NCBI GenBank assembly: GCA_013203355.1
Contig: JABMQH010000068.1
Coordinates: 1-46,691 of the forward strand
DNA length: 46,691 nucleotides
Source of the DNA: Candidatus Omnitrophota bacterium
Lineage (GTDB): Bacteria; Omnitrophota; Gorgyraeia; JABMQH01
Direction of reading: 5' to 3'
Part shown: piece by piece, positions 36,682 through 46,691 of the stretch
How positions within the stretch are numbered: the stretch's first letter is position 1
Layout of the letters: every line of letters starts with the position of its first letter
The notes under the pieces: model-generated
Told to the model about the DNA's origin: nothing
What the model saw: the letters and a program-made list of their open reading frames with translations, nothing else
Databases searched by the model: none
Position numbers and translations under genes: made by a program

Positions 36682-38199
36682 AAGGGGTAAATACTTCTTA
36701 ACCTCGTGCTGTGTGATTTGTATACGGTATTCCTCCCATTCCTTTTTCTTATTAAACAAAAATCTATCGAAGATATGCTCCCCAAGGGCCTCTTTAACGA
36801 AGTGGCTCTTTTGTGTCTCTGTGATAGCTTCGGAAAGGTTCCCCGGTAAAGAGGTAAGCCCTCTTCTTTCTCTCTCCTCCATGGCCATATGATAGATGTT
36901 CGGCTCCACGGGCGGGGAGAGCTTATATTTTTTCTCAATACCCTCCAGGCCGGCTGCTAACATAACTGTAAACGCCAGATACGGGTTACAAGCAGGGTCC
37001 GGACAACGCAATTCTGCGCGTGTTGCCTTCTCGTTCCCCGGTCGATATAAAGGCACCCTAATTAATGCGGTGCGATTCCTCTGTGCCCAAGAGGCGTAGA
37101 CCGGCGCCTCATATCCCGGCACCAGCCTCTTGTAAGAATTTACCCATTGAGCCGTAAGGGATGAGATTTCCCTTGCGTGCTTGAGTTCTCCAGCAATAAA
37201 CTGTTTGGCGATCTCTGAAAGGTTATATTTATCCTTCTTGTCATAAAAGGCGTTTCGGCTCCCTTTAAATAGAGATTGGTGCGTATGCATGCCTGAACCA
37301 TTAACACCAAATACTGGCTTCGGCATAAATGTAGCATATACGCCGTGTTGTTGGGCTATTTCTTTAATAACATATCTGCATGTCACGACGGCGTCCGCCA
37401 TGATAAGCGCTTCGTTGTATTTAAGGTCGATTTCGTGTTGGCTTGGCGCAACTTCGTGATGTGTTGCCTCCATTGAAATGCCCATTTCTTCCAGGGTCCT
37501 TATAGTCTTATTCCTTAATGTATTCGCCAGGTCGTTGGGTATCAATTCAAAGTAGGAACCCTCGTCGATAATTTCAGCGGATTTGTTGGACTTAAAATAA
37601 AAATATTCTATCTCAGGCCCTAGATAAAATATAAAGCCCTTCTTCTTGGCCCTTGCCAACACCCTTCTTAAGGCACCTCTTGTGTCACCGGCATATGGTG
37701 TCCTGTCTGGATTCAATATGTCGCAAAACATCCGGGCAATCGGCTCGGTGTCTTTTGTCCAAGGCAATACCTTAAAAGTATCGATATCCGGTTGAGCGAT
37801 CATGTCGCTCTCTTCCGCCTCGGCAAACCCGGCGACAGAAGACCCGTCAAATCCCTTCCCGTGCCTTAGGGCTTCCGTTAATTCACCTTTGGTAATGGAT
37901 ACACACTTAGGAATCCCGAGGATATCCACAAACCAAAGCTGTATCGTCTGAATACCCTCTTTTTCTACCTTATTTAAGATGGCGCCGATAGAGTCTTTCT
38001 TGTATTTTGCTATTGGCTTGACACCTTTCTTCTTTGGGGTATCTTCCTTCTTAGACTGTATGTGATCCGCAGGGATAATATATTGCCTCCCGGCGCGTTC
38101 TGCGGTAAGAGAGCCGCGTTTTATGCGCGCGATAACCGCTTGTCGGGATATTCCCAAAATCTTCGCTGCTTCAGTAGGACTTAAATAATCCTTGCTCAT
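36676..38199 (-). CDS. glnA: Glutamine synthetase type I with N-terminal excisionase/MerR-like HTH domain
   Basis: aa 1-55 YLSPTEAAKILGISRQAVIARIKRGSLTAERAGRQYIIPADHI (HTH_17-like), then complete GS: KGFDGSSVAGFAEAEESDM, NGSGMHTHQSLF, NRTALIRVPLYRPG...RAELRCPDPACNPYLAF. Confidence 0.93.
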   Translation of the reverse strand: MSKDYLSPTEAAKILGISRQAVIARIKRGSLTAERAGRQYIIPADHIQSKKEDTPKKKGVKPIAKYKKDSIGAILNKVEKEGIQTIQLWFVDILGIPKCVSITKGELTEALRHGKGFDGSSVAGFAEAEESDMIAQPDIDTFKVLPWTKDTEPIARMFCDILNPDRTPYAGDTRGALRRVLARAKKKGFIFYLGPEIEYFYFKSNKSAEIIDEGSYFELIPNDLANTLRNKTIRTLEEMGISMEATHHEVAPSQHEIDLKYNEALIMADAVVTCRYVIKEIAQQHGVYATFMPKPVFGVNGSGMHTHQSLFKGSRNAFYDKKDKYNLSEIAKQFIAGELKHAREISSLTAQWVNSYKRLVPGYEAPVYASWAQRNRTALIRVPLYRPGNEKATRAELRCPDPACNPYLAFTVMLAAGLEGIEKKYKLSPPVEPNIYHMAMEERERRGLTSLPGNLSEAITETQKSHFVKEALGEHIFDRFLFNKKKEWEEYRIQITQHEVKKYLPLL

Positions 38200-38212
38200 A
38201 GTTCCTCCTTGC

Positions 38213-38252
38213 TTTACAATTGTAAATATACCACATCTTTTACATTTGTCAA
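38213..38252 (-). promoter_or_regulatory. glnA promoter (TTGACA-16-TATATT) with two operator-like motifs TTTACAATTGTAAA and TTGACAAATGTAAA
   Basis: 38213-38226 is a perfect palindrome; 38239-38252 is a related motif overlapping the -35; centres 26 bp apart. Confidence 0.65.
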
Positions 38253-38267
38253 GTGAAATCTTTGTGC

Positions 38268-38454
38268 GGTACGGAATATGCTGTGGCGATGTGGTGAGCG
38301 GGACGTTAAAAACCGCGAGCGGGCATGGTTCCCGAGCCCCTTAGACAGCATATTTGCTCGGGAGAGCGAGCGGTTTTTGCCGAGCGAAGTCCGACCTCGC
38401 TGGGGTCGGACGAGCGTTCCCGCGAACCGCTCGCCACAGTAAATATTCCGTACC
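38268..38454. repeat. 187-bp nested inverted-repeat element between glnA and dnaA
   Basis: Ends GGTACGGAATAT.CTGTGGCGA / TCGCCACAG...ATATTCCGTACC; inner AAAAACCGC/GCGGTTTTT, CCCGAGC/GCTCGGG, GTCCGACC/GGTCGGAC. Confidence 0.75.
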
Positions 38455-38467
38455 AATAATTTTTCTC

Positions 38468-38495
38468 TTGCATTTATTTTTCATTTTGATATAAT
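38468..38495 (+). promoter_or_regulatory. dnaA promoter TTGCAT-16-TATAAT
   Basis: Read directly upstream of dnaA. Confidence 0.6.
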
Positions 38496-38625
38496 GCCGA
38501 TATATATTTTGCAGACTGGTTAAGTACTGCTTAGGACTTATAAATAAGGTGCTATTTAGATTTTAGCGTGGCCTCTGATTGACAGCTTGGATAAACTAAA
38601 TAGGACATGTGGAAGATCGTGGGGC

Positions 38626-38645
38626 TGTGGATAACCTGTGGATAA
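38626..38645 (-). promoter_or_regulatory. Two consensus DnaA boxes (TTATCCACA on minus strand) 11 bp apart at the dnaA start
   Basis: TGTGGATAA at 38626-38634 and 38637-38645; second overlaps the GTG start at 38638. Confidence 0.85.
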
Positions 38646-40029
38646 TATAAAAACCGCTTCTACCCTCTGGCAAGAAGCCCTTAAAATAATAAAACCCGCC
38701 TTAAACCCCCAGGCATTTCAGACCTGGTTCTCCTTCATAACACCCATTTCATTAAAAGAGGACGCCCTGGTTCTTGAGGTACCAAATCAATTCTTCAAAA
38801 ACTGGATTTTGGACCATTATTCCGATACGATAAAGGCATCTTTAAATAACATAGCCGGCAATGAAATACAGCTGGAGTTCAAGGTCTCGGAGATACAAGA
38901 AAAGAAAAGGGCGGTTACGGAACAGATAATGTTAAAAAGCCAGGGGCAGGAACAGGAAGCTGTTAAGACCCCTACTCAGGCACTGTCGTACACAAGCCGA
39001 TATAAAGAGCTTAAGCTAAATCCAAAGTGCACCTTTGAAAGCTTCGTGGTCGGTTCCAACAATAGATTCACTCATGCAGCCTCGTTGGCGGTCGTTGATT
39101 CCCTTGCCAGGGCATACAACCCGCTTTTTATACATGGAGGGGTCGGATTAGGAAAAACGCACCTTATGCATGCTATCGGGCATGCCGTGGCACAAAGATA
39201 TCCACAAGCGAAGATCTTGTACATAACCAGTGAAAGGTTCACCAACCATCTCATAACCTCAATACAGACTAGGACTACCCCCAAATTTAGACAGCTCTAC
39301 AGGTCTGTGGATATCTTGTTGATAGATGATGTCCATTTTATAGCTGGGAAAGAATCAACGCAGGAGGAGTTCTTCCATACCTTCAATGCCCTGCATGAAA
39401 ACCACAAACAGATAGTGTTATCGAGCGACCGTTCTGCCAAGAATATCCAGCGGCTGGAAGAAAGACTCGTATCCAGGTTTGAATGGGGGTTAGTAACCGA
39501 CATCCAGCTCCCGGATCTGGAAACCAGGATCGCTATTTTGAAAAAGAAATCGGAGAGGGAGACAATTCAGGTCCCGAATGAGGTGTTGTTTTATATTGCG
39601 GAAAAGATAAAGTCCAACATTAGAGAGCTTGAAGGCGCACTTATAAGGGTAGTGGCATACGCGAAGCTTAATAATATAAGCATAGGGCTGGATATGGCAA
39701 AAGATGTCCTAAAGGACATGATCGTTGAAGAAGAGAAGAAGATAACCATAGAGCTTATACAGAAGAAGGTGGCTGAATATTTTGACATACGCATTTCAGA
39801 TATGAAGGTTAAGAAAAGGAGTAAGATCATAGCTTACCCAAGGCAGATTGCCATGTACTTAGCCAGAGAGCTGACAGGCCACTCCTTACCGGAAATCGGA
39901 GAGCGGTTTGGCGGCAGAGATCACACAACAGTATTGCATGCCTTTGAGAAAATACAAGGTGAGGCAAAGTCAAACTCGACCATTAAGGGCTTGCTTAATA
40001 AACTCGTTTTTGAAATCAGGAATTATTAA
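38638..40029 (+). CDS. dnaA: Chromosomal replication initiator DnaA (GTG start)
   Basis: FIHGGVGLGKTHLMHAIGHAV, DILLIDDVHFIAGKESTQEEFFHTFN, GGRDHTTVLHAFEKI. Confidence 0.98.
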   Translation: MDNIKTASTLWQEALKIIKPALNPQAFQTWFSFITPISLKEDALVLEVPNQFFKNWILDHYSDTIKASLNNIAGNEIQLEFKVSEIQEKKRAVTEQIMLKSQGQEQEAVKTPTQALSYTSRYKELKLNPKCTFESFVVGSNNRFTHAASLAVVDSLARAYNPLFIHGGVGLGKTHLMHAIGHAVAQRYPQAKILYITSERFTNHLITSIQTRTTPKFRQLYRSVDILLIDDVHFIAGKESTQEEFFHTFNALHENHKQIVLSSDRSAKNIQRLEERLVSRFEWGLVTDIQLPDLETRIAILKKKSERETIQVPNEVLFYIAEKIKSNIRELEGALIRVVAYAKLNNISIGLDMAKDVLKDMIVEEEKKITIELIQKKVAEYFDIRISDMKVKKRSKIIAYPRQIAMYLARELTGHSLPEIGERFGGRDHTTVLHAFEKIQGEAKSNSTIKGLLNKLVFEIRNY

Positions 40030-40073
40030 CAGGGTATCTTGTTTGGTTGTATCATGTTACGTGTGTTACTAAG

Positions 40074-40120
40074 TTTTCCACAGGCCATACTACTAGTACT
40101 ACTATTTATATATTAAACTA
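40074..40120 (+). other. oriC: Origin unwinding module: DnaA box, GC spacer, DnaA-trios, AT-rich DUE
   Basis: TTTTCCACA (40074-40082), GGCCATA, CTA-CTA-GTA-CTA-CTA (40090-40104), TTTATATATTAA. Confidence 0.85.
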
Positions 40121-40158
40121 TTAATAGTAAGTAGAAAAGTAAACATAAAGGTGAAAAG

Positions 40159-41265
40159 ATGAAAGTGAGATGTGAGAAAGAGAGCTTATTAAACGGTATC
40201 CAGACTGTATATAGCACAACAACACTGAAGTCAACACTACCAATACTATCAAACATATTACTAGAAACCAAAAAGGAAAACATTAAATTAACAGCTACAG
40301 ACCTTGATATAGGAATAACTAGCGATGTAGAGGTCAAGGTTGAAATGGATGGAGCAGTAACCCTTCCAGCAAAAAGGTTTTTTGATATCATAAAAGAGCT
40401 GCCACACAATAAAGAAATATTAATCTCAGCAAAGAAGAATAATACAGTTTACCTGGAATGCGAAAACACGTTTTTTAAACTAATGGGTCTCCCAAAAGAA
40501 GAATTTCCAAAACTGCCTGAATTCAAGGATAAGGATAGTATAATAATTCCCCAGTTGCTTTTAAAGCGGATGTTGGCAGTAACGGCGTTTTCAATGAGTT
40601 ATGACCAGACGCGGTATGTTCTGAATGGCGTTTTGTGTATCATTGGGCCGAAAACAATTAAGCTGGTAGCGACAGACGGCCGCCGGCTAGCTACCATAGA
40701 AAACCCAGCTCAACTCCCCCGGGAGTTTGAAAAAGCACCTAAAAAAATCATTGTACCCACAAAAGCAGTCTCGGAACTCCTAAGGACACTAGGGACCGGC
40801 ACAGAGGCAAGAGTGGTTCTTAATGAAAACCAGGTGTTGTTTAACCTTGGGCGGACGACGGTTGTTTCAAGGCTTGTTGAGGGAGAATTTCCGAACTATG
40901 AACAGGTGATTCCGAAAGAGATAAAGGATAAACTAAAGGTCAACAGGGACAATTTCCTTTTAGCAGTAAAAAGGGCCAGCATACTTACAAGCCAAGAATC
41001 ACAGGCTATAAAACTAGAGCTATCCAGGGATAAGCTGGTGGTTTCAAAGGTTACCCCTGAGCTCGGAGAATCCCGGGAAGAGCTTAACGTGGACTATAAG
41101 GGCTCAGATCTTGCGATCGGGTTTAACCCCAATTATCTTATTGATGTGTTAAAAAACCTAAATCGCCCGGAAGTTGAACTCGAGCTGACCTCTCCCGAGA
41201 GGCCGGGCGTAATAAGAACAGGCGATGGATACGTGTACGTGGTTTTACCTATGCAGATAGGCTAA
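40159..41265 (+). CDS. dnaN: DNA polymerase III beta subunit (sliding clamp)
   Basis: MKVRCEKESLLNGIQTVYSTT...LPILSNILLE, ATDGRRLA, C-terminal VYVVLPMQIG. Confidence 0.97.
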   Translation: MKVRCEKESLLNGIQTVYSTTTLKSTLPILSNILLETKKENIKLTATDLDIGITSDVEVKVEMDGAVTLPAKRFFDIIKELPHNKEILISAKKNNTVYLECENTFFKLMGLPKEEFPKLPEFKDKDSIIIPQLLLKRMLAVTAFSMSYDQTRYVLNGVLCIIGPKTIKLVATDGRRLATIENPAQLPREFEKAPKKIIVPTKAVSELLRTLGTGTEARVVLNENQVLFNLGRTTVVSRLVEGEFPNYEQVIPKEIKDKLKVNRDNFLLAVKRASILTSQESQAIKLELSRDKLVVSKVTPELGESREELNVDYKGSDLAIGFNPNYLIDVLKNLNRPEVELELTSPERPGVIRTGDGYVYVVLPMQIG

Positions 41266-41269
41266 AGGC

Positions 41270-44075
<2,806 letters not shown>

Positions 44076-44105
44076 AAATGATTTATAGATAAAAAAAGGA
44101 GAAAT

Positions 44106-46541
44106 ATGTACACCCGGAATGAAAAGATAATACCGGTATCCATCGAAGATGAGATGCGCGATTCTTACATAAGCTACGCGATGAGCGTAATAGTCGGGCG
44201 CGCCCTCCCCGATGTGAGAGATGGGCTCAAGCCTGTCCACCGAAGAATTTTATATGCTATGAGTGGACTTAACCTCGAGCACAACAAGCCATATAAAAAG
44301 TGCGCCAGGATAGTCGGCGACTGCCTTGGGCGGTACCACCCACACGGCGACACGGCTGTTTATGACGCGCTTGTCAGGATGGCGCAGGATTTTTCTTTGC
44401 GGTATACATTAATTGAGGGGCAAGGGAATTTTGGCAGTGTTGATGGTGATGCGCCCGCGGCCATGCGTTACACCGAGGCCAGATTTGAGCGTATTACTGA
44501 CTGGATGCTTCAGGATATAGATAAGGACACAGTCAAATTTACCCCGAATTTTGACGAAACACTGGAAGAGCCCACTGTTCTTCCGGCAAGTATTCCTAAT
44601 TTATTAGTAAATGGATCATCGGGTATTGCGGTCGGCATGGCAACGAACATCCCGCCGCATAACCTGAAAGAAGTGTGCGACGCCGTATGCGCGCTTATCG
44701 AAAATCCCGAGGCAGAGATAAAGGAACTGATGAAGTATGTTAAGGGCCCGGATTTTCCAACCGGGGGTATCATAAGAGGCAAGGAAGGCATAAAGTCTGC
44801 CTATACCACAGGCCGCGGCATTCTAAAGGTCTACGCCAAGGCAAGCGTAGAAGAACAGAAATTAGGCAAGGAAACCATCGTGATAAGCGAACTCCCCTAT
44901 CAGGTAAACAAGGCGTCCCTCATAACGACCATAGCTAACTTGGTGCGCGACAAGAAGATGGAGGGCATAAGCGATATAAGGGATGAATCCGATAAGGACG
45001 GTATCCGGGTTGTGATTGAGTTAAAGCGGGGCGAAAACTCGCAAGTTGTTTTAAATAATTTATACAAACACACCCAGATGCAGGAGACATTTGGCGTTAT
45101 CATGCTTGCGCTGGTAAAGGGAAGGCCGCAGGTATTGAATCTTAAACAGCTTCTGCAGAACTATGTCGAACACAGAAAAGACATAATCACAAAACGCACA
45201 AAATTCGATTTAAATAAAGCTCAGGATCGGGCTCATATCCTGGAAGGATTAAAAATCGCATTAGATCATCTGGATAAAATCATCAAGTTGATAAAGCAGT
45301 CCAAGAACCCGCAGGTGGCCAAGGAAGGCTTGATGAAAAAGTTCGATTTTTCCGAAAGACAGGCTACAGCCATATTGGAAATGCAGCTACAGCGCCTGAC
45401 GGCTCTTGAGAGAGATAAGATAGAAGAAGAGTATTTAGATCTTATAAAAAAGATAGCCTTTTATAAAGCCATACTCGAGAGCGAAAAAAAGATCCTCGAG
45501 ATAATAAAAAAAGAAATCGTAGAACTGAAGGAGAAGTTTGGGGATGAAAGAAGGACCGAGCTACTGTCCGAGACAGAAGAGATTGCAATTGAAGATTTGA
45601 TTGCAGAGGAAGACATGGTGATTACCATAAGTCATGCCGATTATATCAAACGCCTGCCGGTAAGCGCATATAGAAAACAAAAGCGCGGCGGCAGTGGCGT
45701 CACAGCGGGGGATATAAAAGAAGAGGATTTTGTAGAACATCTGTTCATTGCCTCAACGCACGATTTTCTATTATTCTTCACCAATAAAGGCAGAGTTCAC
45801 TGGGTGAAGGTTCATGAGATACCACAGACCTCAAGGCAGGCGCGAGGTAAAGCAATAATCAACCTGCTGCAGCTCGTACCGGGAGAAACGATAAGCGCCT
45901 ATATCCCCGTTAGAGAGTTTAAAGAAGGCAGCTACCTGGTGATGACTACCAAAAGCGGTTTGATAAAGAAGACCGAACTGTCCGCATTCTCGAATCCTCG
46001 TAAAGGCGGCATCATTGCCCTTACTTTAACAGAGGATGACGAATTGATAGGGGTAAAATTGACAGATGGCCACAAGGAGTTATTTTTAGCCACGCGTGAC
46101 GGCAAAGCCATTAGGTTCTCAGAGGATGATGTCAGGGACATGGGGAGAGCCGCCAAAGGCGTACACGGCATAAGGGTTGGCAAAAAAGATGTTGTAATAG
46201 CCGTAGAGGTCGTCGAAAAAGATGCTACACTTCTGACTGTTACTGAAAACGGCTTTGGGAAACGGACCGACTTTTCTGAATATAGGCAGCAATCCCGCGG
46301 AGGCAAGGGGATAATAAACATAAAGACGACCAAGAACAATGGCCAGGTTGTAGGGGCAAAAAGCGTTACGGATAAAGATGAATTCATGCTCATCACAGAA
46401 AAAGGTATGATAGTCCGCTGCGCCATAAAAGACATAAGGGCTACAGGCCGCTCAACCCAAGGCGTCCGGCTTATGAAGCTTGGTTCCGCGGATAAGATCG
46501 CCACAGTCGCCCGCGTCGTAGCGGAAGAAGAAAGCGACTAA
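44106..46541 (+). CDS. gyrA: DNA gyrase subunit A
   Basis: [50 protein letters not shown]-terminal beta-pinwheel repeats. Confidence 0.97.
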   Translation: MYTRNEKIIPVSIEDEMRDSYISYAMSVIVGRALPDVRDGLKPVHRRILYAMSGLNLEHNKPYKKCARIVGDCLGRYHPHGDTAVYDALVRMAQDFSLRYTLIEGQGNFGSVDGDAPAAMRYTEARFERITDWMLQDIDKDTVKFTPNFDETLEEPTVLPASIPNLLVNGSSGIAVGMATNIPPHNLKEVCDAVCALIENPEAEIKELMKYVKGPDFPTGGIIRGKEGIKSAYTTGRGILKVYAKASVEEQKLGKETIVISELPYQVNKASLITTIANLVRDKKMEGISDIRDESDKDGIRVVIELKRGENSQVVLNNLYKHTQMQETFGVIMLALVKGRPQVLNLKQLLQNYVEHRKDIITKRTKFDLNKAQDRAHILEGLKIALDHLDKIIKLIKQSKNPQVAKEGLMKKFDFSERQATAILEMQLQRLTALERDKIEEEYLDLIKKIAFYKAILESEKKILEIIKKEIVELKEKFGDERRTELLSETEEIAIEDLIAEEDMVITISHADYIKRLPVSAYRKQKRGGSGVTAGDIKEEDFVEHLFIASTHDFLLFFTNKGRVHWVKVHEIPQTSRQARGKAIINLLQLVPGETISAYIPVREFKEGSYLVMTTKSGLIKKTELSAFSNPRKGGIIALTLTEDDELIGVKLTDGHKELFLATRDGKAIRFSEDDVRDMGRAAKGVHGIRVGKKDVVIAVEVVEKDATLLTVTENGFGKRTDFSEYRQQSRGGKGIINIKTTKNNGQVVGAKSVTDKDEFMLITEKGMIVRCAIKDIRATGRSTQGVRLMKLGSADKIATVARVVAEEESD

Positions 46542-46573
46542 AAAACTTATCGCACATTGATAATACTCCCCTC

Positions 46574-46633
46574 TCCTTTTAGGAAAGATGATTTCCTAAA
46601 GAAGAAAGTACATCTTCCTTTTAGGAAGGATGA
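46574..46633. repeat. Two inverted copies of the TCATCYYTCCTAARAGRA repeat (46574-46591, 46616-46633)
   Basis: Reverse complement matches 25167-25282 copies; TTAAGTAATCATCCTTCCTAAAAGGA is identical over 26 bp with 25159-25184. Confidence 0.8.
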
Positions 46634-46691
46634 TTACTTAAGGAAGCACTTCCGTGCTTAGCCCAGGCCATGCAGTCCTTCAATGCATCGC

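Overview
The window looks like the replication-origin neighbourhood of a bacterial chromosome. The gene complement and the long secreted protein fit Candidatus Omnitrophota or a relative, but that assignment is inference. Minus-strand blocks, from left: korA-like(partial)-ferredoxin-dxs-ispA-xseB-xseA-ymdB-rny-5-FCL-iscU-nifS; SO_0444/ArsP-like permease plus PP-loop (ThiI-like) protein; a 1025-aa secreted TraB/ChaN-like protein; 6S RNA; pheT/pheS; OB-fold protein, trkH, a new 45-aa membrane ORF, two trkA genes; rplT-rpmI-infC-thrS; tRNA-Val/Leu/Cys; coaC-like-rpoZ-gmk-yicC-ndk; parB-parA-(parS)-jagN-yidC-yidD-rnpA-rpmH. Plus-strand blocks: Nfn/Sud-like flavoprotein pair, DUF4412-like protein (frameshifted), flavodoxin, PEBP; then, after a minus-strand HTH-glutamine synthetase, dnaA-oriC-dnaN-DUF721-gyrB-gyrA. 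Main items for follow-up: (1) an excisionase-type HTH domain fused to the N-terminus of glutamine synthetase, with paired operator-like motifs on its own promoter; (2) a B. subtilis-like origin unwinding module (DnaA box, GC spacer, DnaA-trios, AT-rich DUE) between dnaA and dnaN, with two DnaA boxes 11 bp apart on the dnaA start codon; (3) a ~200-nt nested-helix element between pheS and pheT; (4) a 13-bp perfect inverted repeat that would hide the trkH Shine-Dalgarno, next to an unannotated 45-aa membrane ORF; (5) a 6S RNA; (6) a 187-bp inverted-repeat element between glnA and dnaA; (7) a possible +1 frameshift at TTT-TGA; (8) a non-canonical AUC start for infC. No CRISPR array, prophage or complete transposon was seen.
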